The notes below the pieces were generated by a model. That model was not told where the DNA came from and made no database searches. It saw only the letters and a program-made list of their open reading frames with translations. A stretch of DNA of 64,000 nt from Bacteroidota bacterium (lineage in GTDB: Bacteria; Bacteroidota; Bacteroidia; Chitinophagales; Chitinophagaceae), in NCBI GenBank assembly GCA_016711825.1, contig JADJSG010000011.1:1-64000 (forward strand), in the 5' to 3' direction. Each line of letters starts with the position of its first letter. Position 1 is the first letter of the stretch. Of the stretch, positions 37,865 to 47,373 are shown piece by piece. Position numbers and translations under genes: made by a program.

Positions 37865-38500
37865 TTAAAAACTAATGCCCAGGTGAACTTGAATCAATTG
37901 GTTTTTCCATACCTGCGTTTTGGAGAGGGCATTTAAACTATTTAAACCAGCAATATATCGAGCACCCATATTGACCCTGAGCAAAGGAGCTTTACCGCCA
38001 AATTGAATCCAAACACCACCCACAGCACTATAACTTTGTTGATTGATAATGTTTAATCCACTTTTTATAATTTTATTTTTATCTGCAACATTAATATTGG
38101 CATTAAATTGAGGACCAGCTTGTAACCATAGCCACTGGGTCAATTTTATATTTAATAAAAAGGGCAATGAGATACTACTAAACTTAAAGGATTCTCCAGT
38201 AAGACTATCATCAAAATTTTGAATATATTGATTGTATAATCCTTTAAAACTACTATCGGTTGTAATATGGTTTTGCGACCAAACAGCTTCAAGCTGAAAC
38301 CCGACATGTCTTTTGTTTAAATGAACAAAAAAACCACCATGAGGATCAGTATAATAAGTGTTTTGCCAACCTAAACCTTGTATTTTATTAAAGCTTATCC
38401 CCCCTTTCATTCCGATGCCTAAATCAATGCCAAATTTTTGCTTACCATGGGTAACAAAGAAAATAAGGCTAAACAAAATCAGGAATCCAATTTTTTTCAT
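37865..38500 (-). CDS. PorT-like outer membrane beta-barrel protein (211 aa)
   Basis: A signal peptide (MKKIGFLILFSLIFFVTHG) precedes an eight-strand-type barrel: LGIGMKGGISFNKIQG, GGFFVHLNKRHVGFQLEAVWSQ, FSSISLPFLLNIKLTQWLWLQAGPQF, and the closing strand NQLIQVHLGISF ending in an aromatic residue. 'Kgg...lp..lk......l..GPqf' is the layout of the outer-membrane-protein beta-barrel domain found in PorT and relatives. PorT itself is a T9SS factor, but this family is large and this gene cannot be assigned to the T9SS with certainty. Confidence 0.75.
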   Translation of the reverse strand: MKKIGFLILFSLIFFVTHGKQKFGIDLGIGMKGGISFNKIQGLGWQNTYYTDPHGGFFVHLNKRHVGFQLEAVWSQNHITTDSSFKGLYNQYIQNFDDSLTGESFKFSSISLPFLLNIKLTQWLWLQAGPQFNANINVADKNKIIKSGLNIINQQSYSAVGGVWIQFGGKAPLLRVNMGARYIAGLNSLNALSKTQVWKNQLIQVHLGISF

Positions 38501-38666
38501 ATTGAAAATTTTAATAAAAACTGCTATAACGCTACTCCCATATACTGCATGAAAGTTTACTCGACGTTTTTAATACGGTAAAAATAATAATAAATACATT
38601 ACAATGTAAATTAATATAAAATAATCACAAGTTTTCCATGCTACTAGATTACTACAAATTGTAGAC

Positions 38667-38674
38667 TACCTTTG
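38667..38674 (+). promoter_or_regulatory. -7 box (TACCTTTG) of dcd
   Basis: A perfect TAnnTTTG match, 27 bases before the dcd ATG at 38702. No clear -33 TTG at the expected distance. Confidence 0.5.
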
Positions 38675-38701
38675 TGCGCATTCACCCAATAAAGTAGTTA
38701 C

Positions 38702-39238
38702 ATGATATTATCAGACAAAAGAATTTTAGAAGAGATCGCTAAAGAAAGCATTAAAATCATTCCTTACGATAGAAATTGTTTAGGCAGTAATTCTTACGAT
38801 GTACATTTAGGAAAAAGCCTTGCTGTATATGTTGACAAAACATTAGATGCGAAAAAGCACAATACCATTGCCCATTTTGATATTCCTGAAGAAGGGTTTG
38901 TGTTACAACCTGGTGATTTTTATTTAGGTGTAACAGAAGAGTATACCGAAACGCATGAACATGTCCCCTTCTTAGAAGGCAAGTCAAGCACGGGCCGTTT
39001 AGGAATAGACATACATGCAACGGCAGGCAAAGGTGATGTAGGTTTTTGTGGCAACTGGACATTAGAGATTTCAGTAAAATTACCTGTACGTGTATATGCA
39101 GGTATGCCCATTGGTCAACTCATTTATTTTCCTGTGGATGGTGAAATTGAAATCAAATACAACAACAAGGCAGGGGCAAAATACAGTGGACAACCTAATA
39201 AGCCGGTGGAAAGTATGATGTGGAAAAATCAATTTTAA
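38702..39238 (+). CDS. dcd: dCTP deaminase
   Basis: Dcd deaminates dCTP to dUTP for dTTP synthesis. The 178-residue protein has the usual start (MILSDKRILEEIAKES) and NSYDVHLG. The nucleotide-binding GKSSTGRLGIDIHATAG is followed by GFCGNWTLEISVKLPVRVYAGMPIGQLIYF, where the Glu of TLE is the catalytic base. C-terminal YSGQPNKP closes the active site of the trimer. The stop lies 7 bases from the end of the convergent galE gene. Confidence 0.93.
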   Translation: MILSDKRILEEIAKESIKIIPYDRNCLGSNSYDVHLGKSLAVYVDKTLDAKKHNTIAHFDIPEEGFVLQPGDFYLGVTEEYTETHEHVPFLEGKSSTGRLGIDIHATAGKGDVGFCGNWTLEISVKLPVRVYAGMPIGQLIYFPVDGEIEIKYNNKAGAKYSGQPNKPVESMMWKNQF

Positions 39239-39245
39239 TCTTCCA

Positions 39246-40268
39246 TCATTTACCCAGTTTCAATTGCCATTTCCATGCTGTATCCATCATATCTTCAATA
39301 GAATATTGAATATTCCATCGAAGCAGCGATTTTGCTTTTTGATTATCGGCATATACCGCTTCTACATCACCATCACGACGACTCCCCATTTCATAATTGA
39401 GTTTTACCCCACTCATTTTCTCAAAGGTATGGATGGCTTCTAACACAGAAACCCCTTCACCGGTACCTAGATTAAAAATTTCATAGTTCGCTGAATTTTC
39501 ATGATTCATCATATACTGGAGGGCCTTGGTATGTGCATCTGCAATATCCATCACATGAATATAATCTCTAATACATGAACCGTCTTTGGTTTGATAGTCA
39601 TTGCCCCAAACATACATTTTATCTAGTTTACCAATGGCTGTTTGGGTAATCAGGGGTACTAAATTATTGGGTTTCATAATAGGCATTTCGCCAATTGCTG
39701 CTGATGGATGAGCACCCACTGGATTGAAATAACGTAATAAAATAAAATTGAATGTCTGATTTTTTTTTGCCATATCAAGTATCACTTGTTCACCCATTTG
39801 TTTGGTGGCTGCATAAGCACATTCAGGTTTAGACAATAAGGTATCTTCTGTTACGGGCAAACTGGTAACATTGCCATACACAGAACAAGAAGAAGAAAAA
39901 ACAAAATGTTTAATATCAAATTCTTCCATACATTTCAGAATATGAATCAATGAAAACATATTATTTTCATAATAACGCAATGGGAATTCAACACTTTCTG
40001 GTACTGATTTGTAGGCAGCAAAATGAATAATGCCATAGATATCTTTATTTTCAAGAAACACTTTTCGAGTATCTTCATAGTGACATAAATCAATAGCATA
40101 ATTGCGCACATTTACCCCTGTAATCGTTTCGATACCTTGCAATGCACTTTTATCAGAACGGGAATAATTGTCTATGCTAATAACCTCAAAACCGTTTGAC
40201 AACAAATCTACAATAGTATGTGAACCTATGTAACCAGTACCACCTGTCACTAATATTTTTTTCTTCAT
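39246..40268 (-). CDS. galE: UDP-glucose 4-epimerase
   Basis: GalE interconverts UDP-glucose and UDP-galactose. The extended-SDR motif VTGGTGYIGSHTIVDLL is at the N-terminus. IDNYSRSD and HFAAYKSVPESVE follow. The catalytic Ser and Tyr-x-x-x-Lys lie in FSSSCSVYGN and CAYAATKQMGEQV. GalE-type substrate residues FILLRYFNPVGAHPSAAIGEMP and GSCIRDYIHVMDIADAH are all present. 340 residues is the family norm. It supplies sugars for LPS or surface polysaccharide. It has its own -7 box next to the ATG. Confidence 0.93.
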   Translation of the reverse strand: MKKKILVTGGTGYIGSHTIVDLLSNGFEVISIDNYSRSDKSALQGIETITGVNVRNYAIDLCHYEDTRKVFLENKDIYGIIHFAAYKSVPESVEFPLRYYENNMFSLIHILKCMEEFDIKHFVFSSSCSVYGNVTSLPVTEDTLLSKPECAYAATKQMGEQVILDMAKKNQTFNFILLRYFNPVGAHPSAAIGEMPIMKPNNLVPLITQTAIGKLDKMYVWGNDYQTKDGSCIRDYIHVMDIADAHTKALQYMMNHENSANYEIFNLGTGEGVSVLEAIHTFEKMSGVKLNYEMGSRRDGDVEAVYADNQKAKSLLRWNIQYSIEDMMDTAWKWQLKLGK

Positions 40269-40273
40269 AACTA

Positions 40274-40281
40274 CAAAAGTA
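40274..40281 (-). promoter_or_regulatory. -7 box (TACTTTTG) of galE
   Basis: A perfect TAnnTTTG match ends 5 bases before the galE ATG, predicting a leaderless or nearly leaderless mRNA. It sits in the 41-base gap after murF. Confidence 0.45.
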
Positions 40282-40309
40282 TTTTTAAAATAAGAAGTAT
40301 TGAAATTAT

Positions 40310-41587
40310 TTATTGCAATACTTTTTCCATGGCAAAATGCCTAGAGCCTTTTATCAAAAAAGCAGTATGCGTAAATGCTTGATTTTTGTACCAGGTCCCT
40401 GCTTCCATTGCATTTTCAAAATAGAGAAATGAATGATTCACCTCTTTGAAATGCCCACCAACCAACACTACATGATTCCAATTGCTTTGTTGCAATAATT
40501 GAATGATTTGTTGATGTTCTTTCAAACTATCGCCCCCCAGCTCCATCATAGCACCTAAAATGATGACTTTATTGGGAAAATCAGCTTGTGCAAAATTTAC
40601 AATGGCAGCATGCATACTCGTTGGATTTGCATTGTATGCATCCAAAATAATCGTGTTGCTACCGATTGTAATTAATTGTGATCGGCTATTATCAGGCATA
40701 TATTGTTCAATCGATTTTTTTATTTCATCGATCGCTATATTAAAAGTGCTTCCTATGGCTACAGCTGCCATTACATTGGGAAAATTATAGGCTCCTACCA
40801 GTTGTGTTTTGATTACACATTCTTTTTGATGGTTTAAAATAGCCACTTGTAAAAATGGTTGACTGCTTGCTATTTTACCGATAAAATCTGCTTGATTGGA
40901 ACCATAGGAAATTTGATGTTGAATATCTTTTGCCATTTCAAGTAAATAGTCAAAGTCAGCATTGATAAATATAGTCCCTCCCGAATTTCTAATAAAATCA
41001 TACAATTCCCCCTTTCCTTTTCGAACCCCTTCAATACCACCAAAACCTTCGAGATGTGCTTTACCACAGTTATTGATGATGCCATGAGTTGGAAGAGCGA
41101 TTTCACAATATGACTCTATTTCCTTTTGATGATTCGCCCCCATTTCGATAATCGCTATTTCGGCATCTTTCTTTATTTTCAAAATAGTTAATGGCACCCC
41201 TATATGATTATTGAGATTCCCCTCAGTGGCATAAGTAATATATTTACTTTTCAAGACGGTATGAATCAATTCTTTGGTAGTGGTTTTGCCATTGCTTCCT
41301 GTAATTGCAATAAAAGGAATATCAAATTGTTTACGATGAAAATGTGCCAGAGCCTGTAAGCATTTCAACCCATCAGGTACTAAAATGGTTTTTTCGTTTA
41401 TATAATAGGTCTCGTCATCAATGATGGCATACGATGCACCCATATCGAGAGCTTGTTTGGCAAACTGGTTACCATCAAAATTTGCCCCTTTCAGAGCAAC
41501 ATATAAATCTCCTTCTTGCAGTTTACGAGTATCCGTTTGCACATGCGGATGTTGCAAATAAATTTTATACAGTTCGTCCATTTTCAT
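40310..41587 (-). CDS. murF: UDP-N-acetylmuramoyl-tripeptide-D-alanyl-D-alanine ligase
   Basis: MurF adds D-Ala-D-Ala to the UDP-MurNAc tripeptide in peptidoglycan synthesis. From the start MKMDELYKIYLQHPHVQTDTRKL the protein has the substrate domain (GDLYVALKGANFDGNQFA) and the ATP motif FIAITGSNGKTTTKELIHTV. IEMGANHQKEIESYC and the C-terminal DAYNANPTSMHAAI follow. About 425 residues. The open frame extends 19 codons further to 41644, but that extension is a hydrophobic AT-rich stretch before the first sensible ATG, so I prefer 41587. Confidence 0.92.
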   Translation of the reverse strand: MKMDELYKIYLQHPHVQTDTRKLQEGDLYVALKGANFDGNQFAKQALDMGASYAIIDDETYYINEKTILVPDGLKCLQALAHFHRKQFDIPFIAITGSNGKTTTKELIHTVLKSKYITYATEGNLNNHIGVPLTILKIKKDAEIAIIEMGANHQKEIESYCEIALPTHGIINNCGKAHLEGFGGIEGVRKGKGELYDFIRNSGGTIFINADFDYLLEMAKDIQHQISYGSNQADFIGKIASSQPFLQVAILNHQKECVIKTQLVGAYNFPNVMAAVAIGSTFNIAIDEIKKSIEQYMPDNSRSQLITIGSNTIILDAYNANPTSMHAAIVNFAQADFPNKVIILGAMMELGGDSLKEHQQIIQLLQQSNWNHVVLVGGHFKEVNHSFLYFENAMEAGTWYKNQAFTHTAFLIKGSRHFAMEKVLQ

Positions 41588-41687
41588 GTTGTAAATATAA
41601 TTATACGCAAGATAAATGTATAAAATATAAGAATTAAAAAACATTCACTGAATATGCATTTCTTATTAAAAACAAGAAGCAAATCCT

Positions 41688-41695
41688 TATTTTTG
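41688..41695 (+). promoter_or_regulatory. -7 box (TATTTTTG) of kdsD
   Basis: A perfect TAnnTTTG match, 13 bases before the TTG start at 41709. Confidence 0.45.
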
Positions 41696-41708
41696 TAAAA
41701 AATAGGTT

Positions 41709-42674
41709 TTGGATAATCAACTCATCAAACAAACTGCACTCGAAACGATTCAATTAGAAAAAACAGCGATTGAACAATTATCAAATTTTATAGACGATGG
41801 ATTTGCTTCTGCGATTGAGTGTTTACACCAATGTACAGGTAGAGTGATTGTTAGTGGTATTGGCAAAAGCGCAATCATTGCCCAGAAATTAGTTGCCACT
41901 TTTAATAGTACGGGTACACCTGCTGTTTTTATGCATGCTGCAGATGCGATCCATGGCGACCTGGGCATGATGCAACAAGCAGATATTGCCATCGTGATTT
42001 CAAAAAGTGGCGAGAGTGCAGAAATTAAGGTCCTAATTCCCCTCATTAAAAATTTTGGCAACACACTCATAGCCATTTGTGGTAATAAAAAATCGTTTTT
42101 AGCAACACAGTCAGATTTTTTTATAGATACCACTGTAGCGATAGAGGCCTGTCCAAACAATCTCGCGCCAACAACCAGTACCACAGCCCAACTTGTAATG
42201 GGAGATGCCATTGCAGTTTGTTTATTAAAGATGAAAGGATTTTCAGCCAGTGATTTTGCAAAATATCATCCAGGTGGAGCCTTGGGTAAACAACTTTATT
42301 TAAAAGTGCAATCGCTTAGCAATATTCATGAAAAACCCCAAGTATATGAATTTGACTCTATAAAAAAAGTTATCATTGAAATCACCCATAAACGCTTAGG
42401 AGCAACGGTTGTTTTAAATGAAAATAATCATATAAAGGGTATTATAACAGATGGTGATATACGTCGAATGCTTGAAAAAAATACTGATTTCAACAAGATG
42501 AGTGCACAGGATATCATGAATACTCAACCCAAAACAATTGATGCTGATGACCTTGCAGTAAATGCTTTAGAGGTTATGCGCAATTACAATATATCGCAAC
42601 TGATTGTTACCTCAGGCGAAAACTATATGGGTATGGTACATATACACGATTTAATCAATGAAGGTATTCATTAA
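41709..42674 (+). CDS. kdsD: Arabinose-5-phosphate isomerase (KpsF/GutQ family)
   Basis: KdsD makes arabinose 5-phosphate for Kdo in LPS. The SIS domain (residues 30-165) has VIVSGIGKSAIIAQKLVAT, NSTGTPAVFMHAADAIHGDLG and IVISKSGESAEIKVLIP. The linker SDFAKYHPGGALGKQLYLKV is diagnostic. Two CBS domains follow (about 200-320). The only available start is TTG at 41709, since an in-frame TAG lies two codons upstream; no ATG fits. With lpxB and galE nearby it completes an LPS-oriented neighbourhood. Confidence 0.92.
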   Translation: MDNQLIKQTALETIQLEKTAIEQLSNFIDDGFASAIECLHQCTGRVIVSGIGKSAIIAQKLVATFNSTGTPAVFMHAADAIHGDLGMMQQADIAIVISKSGESAEIKVLIPLIKNFGNTLIAICGNKKSFLATQSDFFIDTTVAIEACPNNLAPTTSTTAQLVMGDAIAVCLLKMKGFSASDFAKYHPGGALGKQLYLKVQSLSNIHEKPQVYEFDSIKKVIIEITHKRLGATVVLNENNHIKGIITDGDIRRMLEKNTDFNKMSAQDIMNTQPKTIDADDLAVNALEVMRNYNISQLIVTSGENYMGMVHIHDLINEGIH

Positions 42675-42764
42675 AACGGCGCTTAACAATAATTGATATA
42701 TAATTCAGGTATGATTCTTACTAATTCTACTTCTTTAATGGACTGTTGAATGTATTAGAAAGTT

Positions 42765-43298
42765 TTATTGCCCCTTTGATAATTTTGCAAAATAGGCCTC
42801 AATATCACTATACAAAGTTTTAAACAAAGGAATATAAGGGGTGATATAGGCAATGGTCTTGGGGGCTAAAGGTGCTATATATTCATACGATTTAGAATCT
42901 AATTTATTTTCAGGCTTTATTAAATGAGCCTTATTGCCAAGCCATAAAAAAGTACTGCATAAAAAAAGAATGAAAAAGCAATAACATAAGCCACCTAAGA
43001 CATTATTGACCCACCCTAAAAAGACAGATTCTAATATTTTTTCTATGAATTTGACAAGCATTCTAAAGATGAATATTGTACCTAAAAACAGCAGAATAAA
43101 GCAAAGCAATAAAGTGTACTGATTATTTAATATATTATTTTCAAATAAATAATCAGCCAGTAAGTGGGCACATTTAAGAGAGATGACTATACCTATCAAT
43201 ACGGCAATAATAGAAACAATTGCCCAAAGCAAACCTTTCTTCCAACCTCTGATAAATGCAATGATACAGAGTATCAACAATATGCCATCCAGTATCAT
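42765..43298 (-). CDS. CvpA-family membrane protein (177 aa)
   Basis: From MILDGILLILCIIAFIRGWKKG there are four membrane segments within ~130 residues, including LLWAIVSIIAVLIGIVISLK and YTLLLCFILLFLGTIFIFRM. 'D.i......f.G...G' is the CvpA/colicin V production family signature. A short cytoplasmic or periplasmic tail follows. The exact role is unclear; family members affect envelope stress and biofilm. A promoter box at 43310-43317 supports this start over the ATG eight codons upstream. Confidence 0.85.
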   Translation of the reverse strand: MILDGILLILCIIAFIRGWKKGLLWAIVSIIAVLIGIVISLKCAHLLADYLFENNILNNQYTLLLCFILLFLGTIFIFRMLVKFIEKILESVFLGWVNNVLGGLCYCFFILFLCSTFLWLGNKAHLIKPENKLDSKSYEYIAPLAPKTIAYITPYIPLFKTLYSDIEAYFAKLSKGQ

Positions 43299-43309
43299 AG
43301 ATTTTTTTT

Positions 43310-43317
43310 CAAATATA
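43310..43317 (-). promoter_or_regulatory. -7 box (TATATTTG) of the cvpA-family gene
   Basis: A perfect TAnnTTTG match, 11 bases before the ATG at 43298, with a TTG 18 bases further upstream that lies inside the terminator hairpin of the preceding gene. Confidence 0.5.
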
Positions 43318-43321
43318 TACA

Positions 43322-43351
43322 AAAAACCGTTTCAACAATGAAACGGTTTTT
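43322..43351 (-). terminator. Terminator after the CarboxypepD_reg lipoprotein gene
   Basis: AAAAACCGTTTC-AACAAT-GAAACGGTTTTT, a 12-bp perfect stem including A/T tracts, about 50 bases beyond the stop of the minus-strand gene. Read on the minus strand it ends in T-rich DNA. Confidence 0.8.
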
Positions 43352-43401
43352 ATGTAATTTATAAAATATACTTTGCTTTAAAGCAATTTATTAAATGTAG
43401 T

Positions 43402-45189
43402 TTAGTTATTTCTTGGTATACGGAAAGTACCTACACCTGTGTAAGTATCACCTGAAGGCACACCCACGAAATTCAAGCTAAAGGTGCCTTGTACATCACC
43501 AGGAAATGCAGGAAATGCTGTAAAGGTTGCATTATTGATACCTGTTAAATTATAAATGGTATCAGTGAATGCTCCAAGACCACTCACATTGGCTGCTGAA
43601 ACATTAAATGTACCAATGGTGATACCATCAACACCCATATACAAGTTTGAAAGACCATCGCTTGCATTGATATAAGTAGCAGGGCCTTGTAAGTAACATG
43701 ATAATGAATTCGCAGGTAAAGTGTAAGTTTTAGAAGCACTAGCCATCGTCACGGTATTGGTAAAATTGATTGTTAAAAATGGTGATACATTACCACAAGC
43801 ATTTAAAATGCCAATATTATTGGTACCAGCAACCAGTGTGTACGTTGAAGAACCATATACATTGTTGGTTAAGTCATAAGCAATCAATGTAATTGGTGCA
43901 GCTGGTGTACAAGGTAAGCTATAGCTTATTTGTCCTAAAGCATTGGGTGTTAAAATTAAATTTAAAGGAGCAATATAAACACTCGCATTGGTGATTGGTG
44001 CACCTAAGCAATCTTGAATCGTTGCATTGAAATCGCAGGCAGTTACTAATGCTAAGTTGACAGTAATAATACCCAAGTTGGTATTTGCAGCCCCTACCGT
44101 AATGGTTGTTGAATATAAAGGAACAGCAAATCCACAAATATTGTTGTCATAAACTTCTAATGTCAACACAGCGTTTGAATAACACAAACCGCCAACCCAA
44201 CCTGTAGCGCTGGTATATCCAGTACGAGAATCGAGGTTTGCAGTATTGGTAAGTTTTACCATATAGTTTTGTAATGGGTTGCCATTTTGGTCTTTTAAAG
44301 TCATTTGTAAGTCAACAGCTGCTTCAGGAGTATCACAATTCCAAAAACTAAAATGTTTTACTTTTCCTACATATTTATTGCCTTCTAACACAGCACTACC
44401 ATCTTCTATCCACATGCCTTTTGTTTCATCATATGACCAAAGTACCATTGTGGCAGGTGCTACACCTTGTAATGAAGCAGGTACAGTTAATGACATAGTT
44501 GCCGCTAAATTATTACCTATTTGTAATGGATTACCATTGATATCATATAATTCTGCTACCATCATACCAAAAGTACGTAAAAGTCTTTCAATACCTGAAG
44601 AGGCTATTCCTCTCAAATCGCCTGGCATTGAAGTTTTGCCTAAATCGGTTGTAGGATCAATTTTTTTAGCATACACATATACCTGACCATCGTAAGGTAA
44701 GCCGGTGGTTTTATTGACAATAGCATTTGCAGGGAAAGTAAGACTAACCCCGTTTGCAAAATTTACCGTGCCTCCATTATTTGCAAAAAACACTTCTGGA
44801 GTGCCTTTGGCTAACATAGAAATTTTAACGGTATGCTTATCATTTGCATTTACAGACAAAGTTCTTGAACCATTAAAATAACCATCTTTTGTTACAACCA
44901 CTGTAGTGGCGTGTGATGGTGTAGTAATATTATTGAAAAAGAACAATCCGTTATCATCTGTTAAGGTAGTATATCCACTGGCTTTTACCACTGCAGCTAC
45001 AACAGGCAACCCTGCTTCATCTTGTACTATACCATATAATGAGGTGGTCACTGTATTGCTATTGTCAAAAGTGGTCGTATTGTTTACCGTGGTATAATCT
45101 CGTTTATAACATGATTGTAAGCCAATCATGGCTAAAGCGACTAAAGCCACAGACATTACTTTTAAAATTTGTCTGAATTGTGTTTTCAT
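43402..45189 (-). CDS. Lipoprotein with carboxypeptidase-regulatory-like domain (595 aa)
   Basis: The signal peptide ends with the lipobox LQSC (Cys about residue 27), so the protein is lipid-anchored. Residues 52-125 form a CarboxypepD_reg-like beta-sandwich (SLYGIVQDEAGLPVVAAVVKASGYTTLTDDNGLFFF). Residues ~140-295 resemble the domain found in Bacteroidota surface lipoproteins (FANGVSLTFPANAIVNKTTG, GLPYDGQVYVYAKKIDPTT, WSYDETKGMWIEDG). The rest is threonine- and asparagine-rich beta modules. Function unknown; a ligand-binding surface role is a guess. Monocistronic, with a terminator at 43322-43351. Confidence 0.8.
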   Translation of the reverse strand: MKTQFRQILKVMSVALVALAMIGLQSCYKRDYTTVNNTTTFDNSNTVTTSLYGIVQDEAGLPVVAAVVKASGYTTLTDDNGLFFFNNITTPSHATTVVVTKDGYFNGSRTLSVNANDKHTVKISMLAKGTPEVFFANNGGTVNFANGVSLTFPANAIVNKTTGLPYDGQVYVYAKKIDPTTDLGKTSMPGDLRGIASSGIERLLRTFGMMVAELYDINGNPLQIGNNLAATMSLTVPASLQGVAPATMVLWSYDETKGMWIEDGSAVLEGNKYVGKVKHFSFWNCDTPEAAVDLQMTLKDQNGNPLQNYMVKLTNTANLDSRTGYTSATGWVGGLCYSNAVLTLEVYDNNICGFAVPLYSTTITVGAANTNLGIITVNLALVTACDFNATIQDCLGAPITNASVYIAPLNLILTPNALGQISYSLPCTPAAPITLIAYDLTNNVYGSSTYTLVAGTNNIGILNACGNVSPFLTINFTNTVTMASASKTYTLPANSLSCYLQGPATYINASDGLSNLYMGVDGITIGTFNVSAANVSGLGAFTDTIYNLTGINNATFTAFPAFPGDVQGTFSLNFVGVPSGDTYTGVGTFRIPRNN

Positions 45190-45453
45190 GATCATAATAA
45201 TTGTTGTTTTATGTTTAAAATAATTTGTAATAAGTGTATAGACGATGATTATTTTGGAATCGTTTGCAATTCATCTTAACAAGGTGTAAATATAATGCTC
45301 AAATAATAATTATTTTGGATTTTTTGATGAAACAGATTCAATCGTTAATCGCATTGTTGCATAAGCGATAAATGTAAATATTTTAACTTAATGGCATTTT
45401 TTGCCCAATTATTGAAGCATACAGGATGCGATAATATATACTTACCAATCTTT

Positions 45454-47284
45454 TTATGCTTCAAATTGCATTCTACTTAATTTTTGATAAAACCCATCTT
45501 CCAAATGCATTAATTCCTGATGTGTTCCCATTTCCTGAATGGCTCCTTTTTTGTAACACAACTATTTTATCGGCATTTCGAATGGTGGCAAATCGGTGAG
45601 CAATAACGATGCTTGTACGCCCAATCATTAATTGATCGAGGGCTTCCTGTACCAATTTTTCACTTTCGCTATCCAAACTGCTAGTAGCTTCATCCAATAT
45701 CAATATGAGTGGGTCTTTTAATACTGCACGTGCGATGGCAATTCTTTGTCGTTGACCGCCCGAAAGTTGTATTCCCCGCTCTCCTACCAATGTATTCATT
45801 TGTTCGGGAAACGACTGTATAAAATCAAATGCGTTGGCTTTTTTTGCTGCTTCTACAATTTCTGATTCCGTAGCATTGGGTTTGCCATAAGCAATATTAT
45901 CTTTGATGGTGCCTGCAAATAATAAAACTTCTTGTGGAACCAACGCAATTTTTTCGCGAAGGCTGGTCAACGAAATTTGTTGAATGTCTTTTCCTCCTAT
46001 TAGGATGTGACCTTGCTGAATGTCATAAAATCTTAAAATCAAAGATGCAATGGTGGTTTTACCTGAGCCACTCGCACCTACCAAGGCCACTGTTTCACCA
46101 CTGGCCACTTTAAATGAAACCGATTTTAATACATCATAATCAGGCCTTGTAGGATAATTAAAGGAAACCTGATTAAAATCGATACTGCCATCTTGCATCG
46201 CTGATTGTGGTTCCTGTATAACAACCTCATTCAGCCGTTCAATATCACCATCAATCAATTCAAATACACGATCAGTAGCCCCTAAAGCACGTTGTATGGA
46301 TGCTATTTGTTCGGGTAATCCTCCTAATGAGCCTGCCACAAATAAAGCAAGCATCATAAAACGACCAAATTCTTCTGCCGTGATATGACCGGTGGTTTTG
46401 AGCAATAACATTTTCCATAAAATAAAAAAAACAGCCCCAAATACACAGGTGATGACAAAGGAAAAAAACGAACCCCTCAGAATACCATACCTGATACCAA
46501 ACAATTTAATTTCAAGTACTTTACTATTATATCGTTTCATTTCAAATTGTTCATTGGTAAACGACTTTACATTACTAATTCCAGTTAATGATTCACCAAC
46601 GATTACATTTGCATCGGCAATCTTATCTTGAAAATTTTTTGAAAACCCCCGAATTTTTTTGGCAAAAAGTAAGGCGATCACAATGATGGGTGGAATAATT
46701 ATTAAAAACCATTTTGCTATATCCCATGAAGTATAATACATCATTAATGCTAAACCACCAATACCTACTATACTTTGTCGTATGAGTTCCGCAATATTTA
46801 ATGTAAAAGCTTCTGATATCACATTAATGTCAGTTGCTAATCGACTGCTCAATTCAGCAACTTGATGTTGAGAAAAAAACAACATCGGTTTTTGTATGAT
46901 TTTGCTAAAGGCATCACGTCTCAACCCGCTTAAAAGATTTTCGGTTACCTGTGTAAACATGTAAACCCTGCCAAACGAAAAAAATCCCTGTACCAATAAA
47001 ATCAGTAATAAAAGCCCCCCAAGTTGATACAACTCTTGTACCATTTCTGCTTGTGGTTTGTTGCTTTCGCCAAAATAACCAAACATGGTACCACTTTTCA
47101 ATGGAAATAATAAACCCACACCCGCAGTGGCAATCAGAAAAAACATACCAAGCGCAAACTGCCATTTATAACTACCTAAATATGTAAATAAGCGAAAAGA
47201 GCGTTTGATATTTGTCCATGAGAGTTTTACTTTGGGTAATTCATCTTTTTCATCATGTTGTCCCCTATTTCCTCTTCGTGCCAT
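45454..47284 (-). CDS. ABC exporter, fused permease/ATPase (about 609 aa), one frameshift
   Basis: The frame from MARRGNRGQHDEKDE has a six-helix ABC exporter domain (residues ~40-340) and an ATPase with Walker A LVGASGSGKTTIASLIL, signature IQLSGGQRQRIAIARA and Walker B PLILILDEATSSLDSESEK, then IVIAHRFATIRNADKIVVLQK. After that codon the frame is lost. In the alternative frame it reads GAIQEMGTHQELMHLEDGFYQ and KLSRMQFEA to a stop at 45454-45456, the normal end for this family. The cause is a run of six T (45547-45552) where five are expected. This lipid A/MsbA- or multidrug-type exporter is preceded by a leucine-dehydrogenase-like gene 89 bases upstream. Confidence 0.85.
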
Positions 47285-47373
47285 ATTGTTGATGTTGAAT
47301 GTAAAGGTATGTATAATCAATCATCACATCGTGCATGAATATTTTGTATACATACAATTAAGTATAAAAAAAA

